A stretch of DNA of 64,000 bases, from assembly GCF_029761915.1 (NCBI RefSeq), contig NZ_CP121695.1, forward strand, positions 4,059,501 to 4,123,500, given 5' to 3'. A model generated the notes under the pieces. That model was not told the origin of the DNA and did no database searches. It saw only the letters and a program-made list of their open reading frames with translations. This document shows positions 57,622-64,000 of this stretch, piece after piece. The DNA comes from Bradyrhizobium sp. CB1650. Its GTDB lineage: Bacteria; Pseudomonadota; Alphaproteobacteria; Rhizobiales; Xanthobacteraceae. The first letter of the stretch is position 1; each line of letters opens with the position of its first letter. Position numbers and translations under genes: made by a program.

Positions 57622-57637
57622 TAAAGAAAGCACGGCA

Positions 57638-57946
57638 ATGAACGGCCAAAACATTCGTATCCGTCTCAAGGCGTTCGACCATCGTATCCTCGATACGTCG
57701 ACCCGCGAGATCGTGAACACGGCGAAGCGCACCGGCGCGCAGGTCCGCGGACCCATTCCGCTGCCCACCCGCATCGAGAAGTTCACCGTCAACCGTTCGC
57801 CCCACGTCGACAAGAAGAGCCGCGAACAGTTCGAGATGCGCACTCACAAGCGCCTTCTCGATATCGTCGATCCGACCCCGCAGACCGTCGATGCTTTGAT
57901 GAAGCTCGACCTGGCCGCCGGTGTCGACGTCGAGATCAAGCTCTAA
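57638..57946 (+). CDS. rpsJ: 30S ribosomal protein S10
   Basis: The 102-residue protein ([39 protein letters not shown]) is the first gene of the S10 block. It also serves as NusE in antitermination. It lies 84 bases behind tuf, so the str and S10 genes may be co-transcribed. Confidence 0.98.
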
Positions 57947-57997
57947 GATTTTGGATCCCGTTCGCGAAAGCGGACAGAAAGAACAGGAAGCAAGCCG

Positions 57998-58714
57998 ATG
58001 CGCTCCGGAGTGATCGCACAAAAGGTCGGGATGACGCGGGTCTTCACGGAGGCCGGCGAACATATTCCCGTGACCGTGCTGAAGCTCGGCAATTGCCAGG
58101 TCGTAGGCCACCGCACCGAAGAGAATAACGGTTACGTCGCGCTCCAGCTCGGTTCTGGCAGCCGCAAGACCGTTTACATGCCCAAGGCCGAGCGCGGCCA
58201 GTTCGCGGTCGCCAAGGTCGAGCCGAAGCGCCGGGTCGAGGAATTCCGCGTCACCGCGGATGCGATGATCCCGGTCGGCGCCGAGATCCAGGCGGATCAC
58301 TTCGTCGTCGGCCAGTTCGTCGACGTCACCGGCACCTCGGTCGGTAAGGGGTTTGCGGGCGGTATGAAGCGCTGGAACTTCGGCGGTCTGCGCGCCACCC
58401 ACGGTGTGTCGGTCTCGCACCGCTCGATCGGTTCGACCGGTGGTCGTCAGGACCCCGGCAAGACCTGGAAAAACAAGAAGATGCCCGGCCACATGGGTGT
58501 CGACCGCGTCACCACGCTCAACCTTCGCGTCGTCCAGACCGATGTCGAGCGCGGCCTGATCCTCGTCGAAGGCGCCGTTCCCGGCTCCAAGGGCGGCTGG
58601 ATCCGCGTGCGCGATGCCGTCAAGAAGCCGCTGCCGAAGGAAGCTCCGAAGCCCGGCAAGTTCAAGGTTGCGGGCGGTGAAGCCGAGGCTGCGGCCCAGC
58701 AGGAGGGTGCGTGA
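57998..58714 (+). CDS. rplC: 50S ribosomal protein L3
   Basis: The 238-residue protein has [19 protein letters not shown] and the long finger [16 protein letters not shown] through [20 protein letters not shown], including the glutamine usually methylated in L3. The C-terminus has an Ala/Lys-rich extension common in alphaproteobacteria. rplD begins one base after the stop. Confidence 0.98.
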   Translation: MRSGVIAQKVGMTRVFTEAGEHIPVTVLKLGNCQVVGHRTEENNGYVALQLGSGSRKTVYMPKAERGQFAVAKVEPKRRVEEFRVTADAMIPVGAEIQADHFVVGQFVDVTGTSVGKGFAGGMKRWNFGGLRATHGVSVSHRSIGSTGGRQDPGKTWKNKKMPGHMGVDRVTTLNLRVVQTDVERGLILVEGAVPGSKGGWIRVRDAVKKPLPKEAPKPGKFKVAGGEAEAAAQQEGA

Positions 58715-58715
58715 G

Positions 58716-59336
58716 ATGGAATTGAAGGTCACGACCCTCGAGGGCAAGGAAGCCGGCTCGGTCCAGCTCTCCGACGCCATTTTCGGCCTAGAGCCGCGCG
58801 AGGACATCATCGCGCGCTGCGTGCAGTGGCAGCTCAACAAGCGCCAAGCCGGCACGCACAAGACTAAGGGCCGCGCCGAGATCTGGCGTACCGGCAAGAA
58901 GATGTACAAGCAGAAGGGCACCGGTGGTGCCCGTCACGGCTCGGCTCGCGTGCCGCAGTTCCGTGGCGGCGGCCGTGCCTTCGGTCCGGTGGTGCGGTCG
59001 CACGCCACCGACCTGCCGAAGAAGGTCCGCGCGCTGGCGCTGAAGCATGCGCTCTCGGCCAAGGCCAAGGACGGCGATCTCGTCGTGATCGAGAAGGCCG
59101 CGCTCGAAGCCGCCAAGACCAAGGCGCTGCTCGGTCACTTCTCGGGCCTGGGCTTGACCAACGCGCTGATCATCGACGGCGCCGAGCTCAACGACGGCTT
59201 TGCTGCCGCGGCCCGCAACATTCCGAACATGGACGTGCTGCCGATCCAGGGCATCAACGTCTACGACATCCTGCGCCGTCAGAAGCTCGTTCTGACCAAG
59301 GCCGCCATCGATGCGCTGGAGGCGCGCTTCAAATGA
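58716..59336 (+). CDS. rplD: 50S ribosomal protein L4
   Basis: The 206-residue protein starts [20 protein letters not shown], with GGAGG upstream. The exit-tunnel loop is [20 protein letters not shown]. In E. coli L4 represses the S10 operon. It overlaps rplW by 4 bases. Confidence 0.98.
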   Translation: MELKVTTLEGKEAGSVQLSDAIFGLEPREDIIARCVQWQLNKRQAGTHKTKGRAEIWRTGKKMYKQKGTGGARHGSARVPQFRGGGRAFGPVVRSHATDLPKKVRALALKHALSAKAKDGDLVVIEKAALEAAKTKALLGHFSGLGLTNALIIDGAELNDGFAAAARNIPNMDVLPIQGINVYDILRRQKLVLTKAAIDALEARFK

Positions 59337-59635
59337 CGAAGAACATCGAGCCTCGCCACTACGACGTGATCCTGTCGCCGGTCGTCACCGAAAAGGCAAC
59401 GATCGCCTCGGAGCACAACAAGGTCCTGTTCAAGGTGGCCGCGAAAGCGACCAAGCCGCAGATCAAGGAAGCGATCGAGAAGCTGTTCGACGTCAAGGTC
59501 AAGAGCGTCAACACGCTGGTTCGCAAGGGCAAGACCAAGGTCTTCCGCGGCAACCTCGGCTCGCAGTCGAACACCAAGCGCGCGATCGTGACCCTCGAAG
59601 AGGGCCACCGGATCGACGTCACCACCGGTCTGTAA
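59333..59635 (+). CDS. rplW: 50S ribosomal protein L23
   Basis: The 100-residue protein has [20 protein letters not shown] and the extended loop with basic [10 protein letters not shown]23 lies at the tunnel exit and docks SRP and trigger factor. It overlaps rplD by 4 bases and lies 12 bases before rplB. Confidence 0.97.
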   Translation: MTKNIEPRHYDVILSPVVTEKATIASEHNKVLFKVAAKATKPQIKEAIEKLFDVKVKSVNTLVRKGKTKVFRGNLGSQSNTKRAIVTLEEGHRIDVTTGL

Positions 59636-59647
59636 GGTCGTACGACG

Positions 59648-60481
59648 ATGGCACTGAAGACATTCAATCCCACGACGCCGGGCCAGCGCCAACTGGTCAT
59701 GGTCGATCGTTCGGCCCTCTACAAGGGCAAGCCGGTCAAGGCGCTCACCGAGGGCAAGAGCTCCTCGGGCGGCCGCAACAACACCGGCCGTATCACCGTG
59801 CGCTTCCGCGGTGGCGGTCACAAGAAGACCCTGCGCAACGTCGACTTCAAGCGCGAGAAGGTGGACGTTCCCGCCACCGTCGAGCGGCTGGAGTACGATC
59901 CGAACCGCACCGGCTTCATCGCGCTGATCAAGTACGAGGACGGCGAGCAGGCCTACATCCTGGCGCCGCAGCGCCTGGCGGTGGGTGACACCATCATCGC
60001 CGGCAACTACGTCGACGTGAAGCCGGGCAACGTCATGCCGCTCGGCAACATGCCGGTCGGCACGATCATCCACAACATCGAGACCAAGATCGGCAAGGGC
60101 GGCCAGCTCGCGCGTTCCGCGGGCACCTACGCCCAGCTCGTCGGCCGCGACCAGGACTACGTCATCATCCGCCTGAATTCGGGCGAGCAGCGCCTGGTGC
60201 ACGGCCGCTGCCGCGGCACGATCGGCGCGGTGTCGAACCCGGATCACATGAACACCTCGATCGGTAAGGCCGGCCGCAAGCGTTGGATGGGCCGTCGCCC
60301 GCACAACCGCGGCGTCGCGATGAACCCGATCGACCATCCGCACGGCGGTGGTGAAGGTCGTACCTCGGGCGGTCGCCACCCGGTCACCCCGTGGGGCAAG
60401 CCGACCAAGGGCAAGAAGACCCGCACCAACAAGTCGACCAACAAATTCATTCTCCTAAGCCGCCACAAGCGGAAGAAGTAA
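59648..60481 (+). CDS. rplB: 50S ribosomal protein L2
   Basis: The 277-residue protein has [20 protein letters not shown] at the start and the conserved [20 protein letters not shown] near the end, which approaches the peptidyl-transferase centre. Gaps to both neighbours are 12 bases. Confidence 0.98.
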   Translation: MALKTFNPTTPGQRQLVMVDRSALYKGKPVKALTEGKSSSGGRNNTGRITVRFRGGGHKKTLRNVDFKREKVDVPATVERLEYDPNRTGFIALIKYEDGEQAYILAPQRLAVGDTIIAGNYVDVKPGNVMPLGNMPVGTIIHNIETKIGKGGQLARSAGTYAQLVGRDQDYVIIRLNSGEQRLVHGRCRGTIGAVSNPDHMNTSIGKAGRKRWMGRRPHNRGVAMNPIDHPHGGGEGRTSGGRHPVTPWGKPTKGKKTRTNKSTNKFILLSRHKRKK

Positions 60482-60493
60482 GGAACGCCGGAC

Positions 60494-60772
60494 ATGGTTC
60501 GTTCAGTCTGGAAAGGCCCGTTCGTCGAGGGTTCTCTGCTCAAGAAGGCAGATGCCGCGCGCGCGTCCGGCCGTCACGACGTCATCAAGATCTGGAGCCG
60601 TCGCTCGACGATCCTGCCGCAGTTCGTCGGCCTGACCTTCGGCGTCTACAACGGCCAGAAGCACGTGCCGGTGGCCGTCAACGAGGAAATGGTCGGTCAC
60701 AAGTTCGGCGAGTTCTCGCCGACCCGGACCTTCCATGGCCACTCCGGCGACAAGAAAGCCAAGAAGGCTTGA
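60494..60772 (+). CDS. rpsS: 30S ribosomal protein S19
   Basis: The 92-residue protein ([40 protein letters not shown]) is a standard S19, part of the 30S head near the A-site tRNA. rplV starts 10 bases downstream. Confidence 0.98.
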   Translation: MVRSVWKGPFVEGSLLKKADAARASGRHDVIKIWSRRSTILPQFVGLTFGVYNGQKHVPVAVNEEMVGHKFGEFSPTRTFHGHSGDKKAKKA

Positions 60773-60782
60773 GGATTAAACG

Positions 60783-61169
60783 ATGAGCAAACCTAAGCGC
60801 GAACGGAGCCTCGCCGACAACGAGGCCAAGGCGGTCGCCCGGATGCTGCGGGTGAGCCCGCAGAAGCTCAACCTGGTCGCCCAGCTCATTCGCGGCCGGA
60901 AGGCGTCTGCCGCGCTCGCCGACCTGCAGTTCTCGCGCAAGCGGATCGCGGTCGACGTGAAGAAGTGCCTGGAATCGGCTATCGCCAACGCCGAGAACAA
61001 CCACGACCTCGACGTCGATGATCTCGTCGTGGCACAGGCCTTCGTCGGCAACGGCCTCGTGATGAAGCGCTTTGCCGCCCGCGGCCGTGGCCGTTCGGGC
61101 CGTGTCTACAAACCATTTTCGCAACTGACGATCATCGTTCGTCAGGTCGAAGCCGAAGCAGCGGCTTAA
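60783..61169 (+). CDS. rplV: 50S ribosomal protein L22
   Basis: The 128-residue protein has the L22 core ([40 protein letters not shown]) and the tunnel loop [20 protein letters not shown], where macrolide-related changes occur in other species. rpsC starts 18 bases later. Confidence 0.98.
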   Translation: MSKPKRERSLADNEAKAVARMLRVSPQKLNLVAQLIRGRKASAALADLQFSRKRIAVDVKKCLESAIANAENNHDLDVDDLVVAQAFVGNGLVMKRFAARGRGRSGRVYKPFSQLTIIVRQVEAEAAA

Positions 61170-61187
61170 GGGACGCAGGAGAAAACG

Positions 61188-61907
61188 ATGGGTCAAAAGA
61201 TCAATCCGATCGGTCTGCGTCTCGGCATCAACCGGACCTGGGATTCCCGCTGGTTCGCCGGCAAGCAAGAATACGGCAAGCTGCTGCACGAGGACGTCAA
61301 GATCCGCGAGATCCTGCACAAGGAGCTCAAGCAGGCGGCCGTCGCCCGCATCGTGATCGAGCGTCCGCACAAGAAGTGCCGCGTCACCATCCATTCGGCC
61401 CGTCCGGGCGTGGTGATCGGCAAGAAAGGCGCCGACATCGACAAGCTGCGCAAGAAGGTGGCGGACATCACCTCGTCCGACGTCGTCATCAACATCGTCG
61501 AGATCCGCAAGCCGGAGCTCGATGCGACGCTGGTGGCCGAATCGATCGCGCAGCAGCTCGAGCGCCGCGTGGCGTTCCGCCGTGCCATGAAGCGCGCCGT
61601 GCAGTCGGCGATGCGTCTCGGCGCGGAAGGCATCCGCATCAATTGCTCGGGCCGCCTGGGCGGTGCGGAAATCGCGCGCATGGAGTGGTATCGCGAAGGC
61701 CGCGTGCCGCTGCACACGTTGCGCGCCGACATCGACTACGGCGTTGCGACCGCGTTCACGACCTTCGGCACCTGCGGCGTCAAGGTCTGGATCTTCAAGG
61801 GTGAGATCCTCGAGCACGATCCGATGGCCCAGGACAAGAGAATGGCCGAAGGCGAGGGTGGTGGTAGCGGTGGCGGCCGACAGCGTCGCGACGCGGCCGC
61901 AGCCTGA
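61188..61907 (+). CDS. rpsC: 30S ribosomal protein S3
   Basis: The 239-residue protein has the KH domain loop [19 protein letters not shown] and the C-terminal domain ([20 protein letters not shown]), then a Gly/Arg-rich tail. It helps form the mRNA entry channel. rplP follows after 30 bases. Confidence 0.98.
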   Translation: MGQKINPIGLRLGINRTWDSRWFAGKQEYGKLLHEDVKIREILHKELKQAAVARIVIERPHKKCRVTIHSARPGVVIGKKGADIDKLRKKVADITSSDVVINIVEIRKPELDATLVAESIAQQLERRVAFRRAMKRAVQSAMRLGAEGIRINCSGRLGGAEIARMEWYREGRVPLHTLRADIDYGVATAFTTFGTCGVKVWIFKGEILEHDPMAQDKRMAEGEGGGSGGGRQRRDAAAA

Positions 61908-61937
61908 AGCCAGACAGGAATTTGAGGGCTTAAAGCC

Positions 61938-62351
61938 ATGATGCAACCTAAGAAAACGAAGTTCCGGAAGGCGCATAAGGGCCGCATCCACGGCGTCGCG
62001 TCTTCGGGCGCGACGTTGGCGTTCGGCCAGTTTGGCCTGAAGGCGACCGAGCCTGAGCGCGTCACCGCGCGCCAGATCGAGGCCGCCCGCCGCGCGCTGA
62101 CCCGCCACATGAAGCGCGCCGGCCGCGTCTGGATCCGCGTGTTCCCGGACGTTCCGGTGTCGAAGAAGCCGGCCGAAGTCCGCATGGGCTCCGGCAAGGG
62201 TTCGCCGGAACTGTGGGTGGTCCGCGTCAAGCCGGGCCGGGTGCTGTTCGAGATCGACGGCGTCAACACCCAGACGGCGCGCGAGGCGTTGACCCTGGCG
62301 GCCGCCAAGCTGCCGATCAAGACTCGCTTCGTCGAGCGCATTGCGGAGTAA
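61938..62351 (+). CDS. rplP: 50S ribosomal protein L16
   Basis: The 137-residue protein starts [20 protein letters not shown] and has [20 protein letters not shown] and [20 protein letters not shown]. It lies near the A and P sites. Its TAA overlaps an ATG (62351) that precedes the preferred rpmC start. Confidence 0.98.
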   Translation: MMQPKKTKFRKAHKGRIHGVASSGATLAFGQFGLKATEPERVTARQIEAARRALTRHMKRAGRVWIRVFPDVPVSKKPAEVRMGSGKGSPELWVVRVKPGRVLFEIDGVNTQTAREALTLAAAKLPIKTRFVERIAE

Positions 62352-62356
62352 TGGCC

Positions 62357-62563
62357 ATGGCCCAGATGAAGATCGAAGACATCCGCGCGATGAGCCCCGA
62401 CCAGCAGGATGACGCCATCCTGAATCTGAAGAAGGAGCGCTTCAACCTGCGCTTCCAGCGCGCCACCGGGCAGCTCGAGAACACCTCGCGCCTGCGCGAG
62501 GCTCGCCGCGACATCGCCCGCATCAAGACTGTCGCCGCGCAAGCGCGCGCGAAGAAGAAGTAA
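62357..62563 (+). CDS. rpmC: 50S ribosomal protein L29
   Basis: The 68-residue protein is read from ATG 62357 ([19 protein letters not shown]) because GGAG at 62345 is 8 bases away. ATGs at 62351 and 62366 are alternatives. The core [20 protein letters not shown] is typical of L29 at the tunnel exit. Confidence 0.95.
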   Translation: MAQMKIEDIRAMSPDQQDDAILNLKKERFNLRFQRATGQLENTSRLREARRDIARIKTVAAQARAKKK

Positions 62564-62576
62564 GAGGCTTACGAAG

Positions 62577-62825
62577 ATGCCGAAACGTACTCTGCAGGGC
62601 GTGGTCGTCAGCGACAAGCAAGCCAAGACCATCGTGGTGCGCGTCGATCGCCGCTTCACGCACCCCATCTACAAGAAGACGATCCGCCGTTCGAAGAACT
62701 ATCACGCGCACGACGAGAACAGCCAGTTCAAGCCGGGTGATGTGGTCTGGATCGAGGAATCGAAGCCGATTTCGAAGCTGAAGCGCTGGGTCGTGATCCG
62801 GGGCGAACACAAGAAAAGCGCCTGA
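62577..62825 (+). CDS. rpsQ: 30S ribosomal protein S17
   Basis: The 82-residue protein has the OB-fold core ([40 protein letters not shown]). It binds 16S rRNA early in assembly. The gap of 86 bases to rplN is the largest within the block and marks the usual S10/spc boundary. Confidence 0.98.
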   Translation: MPKRTLQGVVVSDKQAKTIVVRVDRRFTHPIYKKTIRRSKNYHAHDENSQFKPGDVVWIEESKPISKLKRWVVIRGEHKKSA

Positions 62826-62911
62826 GCTGCCGGCGTTTAGCCGACTGACTTCAGGGAAATGTTGAGCGCCGGCCAGGCTGGCGCAAAAGAGAAAGAGGAC
62901 GAGGTGCATCA

Positions 62912-63280
62912 ATGATTCAGATGCAGACCAACCTCGACGTGGCCGACAATTCTGGCGCACGCCGTGTCATGTGTATCAAGGTGCTCGGAGGCTCCAAGCG
63001 CCGCTACGCCACGATCGGCGACATCATCGTCGTCTCGATCAAGGAAGCGATTCCGCGTGGCAAGGTGAAGAAGGGCGACGTGATGAAGGCCGTCGTGGTG
63101 CGTGTCCGCAAGGACATCCGCCGCGCCGACGGTTCGGTCATCCGCTTCGACCGCAACGCCGCCGTCCTGATCAACAACCAGGCCGAGCCGGTCGGCACCC
63201 GTATCTTCGGGCCCGTGCCGCGCGAGCTGCGCGCCAAGAACCACATGAAGATCATTTCGCTCGCGCCGGAGGTGCTGTGA
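62912..63280 (+). CDS. rplN: 50S ribosomal protein L14
   Basis: The 122-residue protein ([40 protein letters not shown]) is a standard L14, first gene of the spc group. Its stop overlaps the rplX start by one base. Confidence 0.98.
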   Translation: MIQMQTNLDVADNSGARRVMCIKVLGGSKRRYATIGDIIVVSIKEAIPRGKVKKGDVMKAVVVRVRKDIRRADGSVIRFDRNAAVLINNQAEPVGTRIFGPVPRELRAKNHMKIISLAPEVL

Positions 63281-63594
63281 TGGCTGCGAAGATCCGCAAG
63301 GGCGACAAGGTCGTCGTGCTGACCGGCCGCGACAAGGGCCGCACCGGCGAGGTGTTCGAGGTGCGCCCGGACGCCGGCACGGCTCTCGTGCGCGGCATCA
63401 ACATGGTCAAGCGTCACCAGAAGCAGACGCAGGCCCAGGAGGGCGGCATCATCTCGAAAGAGGCGCCGATCCAACTGTCCAACATCGCGTATGTCGGCAA
63501 GGATGGAAAGCCGACGCGCGTCGGATTCAAGATTCTGGCGGACGGCAAGAAAGTCCGCATCGCCAAGAGCTCGGGAGCTGAGATCGATGGCTGA
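63280..63594 (+). CDS. rplX: 50S ribosomal protein L24
   Basis: The 104-residue protein starts [20 protein letters not shown], the KOW motif, then [20 protein letters not shown]. It starts 50S assembly. ATG 63280 is preferred over upstream frames because of the L14 overlap. It overlaps rplE by 8 bases. Confidence 0.97.
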   Translation: MAAKIRKGDKVVVLTGRDKGRTGEVFEVRPDAGTALVRGINMVKRHQKQTQAQEGGIISKEAPIQLSNIAYVGKDGKPTRVGFKILADGKKVRIAKSSGAEIDG

Positions 63595-64000
63595 GGCAGC
63601 TTACACGCCGCGCCTGCGCGCGGAATATGACGCGAAGATCCGCACGGCGCTGACCGAGAAGTTCGGTTACGAGAACGTCATGCAGGTTCCGCGTCTGGAC
63701 AAGGTCGTGCTGAACATGGGCGTTGGCGATTCCGTCAACGACCGCAAGAAGGCCGAGAACGCCGCTGCCGAGCTGACCCAGATTGCCGGCCAGAAGGCGA
63801 TCGTGACCTATTCGCGCATCGCGATCGCGACCTTCAAGCTGCGTGAGAACCAGCCGATCGGCTGCAAGGTCACGCTGCGCAAGGCCCGCATGTACGAGTT
63901 CATCGATCGCCTGGTGACGGTCGCGCTGCCGCGTGTCCGCGACTTCCGCGGCCTGAACCCGAAGAGCTTTGATGGCCGCGGCAACTATTCGCTCGGCATC
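63587..64000 (+). CDS. rplE: 50S ribosomal protein L5 (3' end outside the window)
   Basis: 138 codons are visible from ATG 63587 ([20 protein letters not shown]). L5 motifs include [40 protein letters not shown] and [20 protein letters not shown]. It binds 5S rRNA. The remaining C-terminal part of about 45 residues lies past the window edge. Confidence 0.97.
   Translation, partial: MAEAAYTPRLRAEYDAKIRTALTEKFGYENVMQVPRLDKVVLNMGVGDSVNDRKKAENAAAELTQIAGQKAIVTYSRIAIATFKLRENQPIGCKVTLRKARMYEFIDRLVTVALPRVRDFRGLNPKSFDGRGNYSLGI

Overview
The window looks like a chromosomal segment of a Bradyrhizobium-type alphaproteobacterium (Nitrobacteraceae). The base composition is GC-rich and the codon use is strongly biased. 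The order tRNA-Trp, secE-nusG-rplKA, rplJL-rpoBC, str operon, S10 operon is typical of alphaproteobacteria. The intergenic palindromes and the catabolic gene content also fit. The genus is inferred from general resemblance, because no search was run.

Region 1 (1-9.4 kb) is a catabolic locus. The end of an MHS-type MFS transporter and a beta-keto acid cleavage enzyme (BKACE) lie on the + strand. Facing them is a six-gene minus-strand operon: DapA-like aldolase, FAD-linked oxidase, four-carbon acid-sugar kinase (DUF1537), PdxA2-type dehydrogenase, iron alcohol dehydrogenase and a Bug/TctC binding protein. A divergent IclR regulator precedes the operon. The kinase/PdxA pair points to threonate- or erythronate-like acids ending in DHAP plus CO2.

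Region 2 (9.6-15.7 kb) carries GDP-L-fucose synthesis (gmd, fcl), a DUF2231 membrane protein coupled to a PQQ-type sugar dehydrogenase lipoprotein, two small proteins, and an MFS transporter whose 3' end is perfectly duplicated in tandem (217 bp). Region 3 (15.8-22.3 kb) has a class III CoA-transferase, a second BKACE, an AraC regulator and an autotransporter. Region 4 (22.3-33 kb) has TetR, an acyl-CoA dehydrogenase, an APH-like kinase, a LysE exporter, an ArgE-type peptidase, two SDRs, a histidine phosphatase and a serine hydrolase. It is interspersed with palindromic repeats and a 1.1 kb stretch with no credible gene.

Region 5 (33.2-47.2 kb) is the transcription/translation core: tRNA-Trp, secE, nusG, rplK, rplA, then a 2-hydroxyacid dehydrogenase placed behind a terminator, then rplJ, rplL, rpoB, rpoC and a strong terminator. 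Region 6 (47.3-52.7 kb) is the most unusual part. Between rpoC and the str operon sit a flavin oxidoreductase-methyltransferase fusion, an ABC exporter with acidic tails at both ends, and a frameshifted flavoprotein. The last two genes converge and overlap, so that one DNA tract encodes poly-Asp/Glu on one strand and poly-Ser on the other. Region 7 (53.3-64 kb) is rpsL-rpsG-fusA-tuf followed by the S10/spc genes to a truncated rplE.

No CRISPR array, insertion sequence, prophage or rRNA gene was seen.
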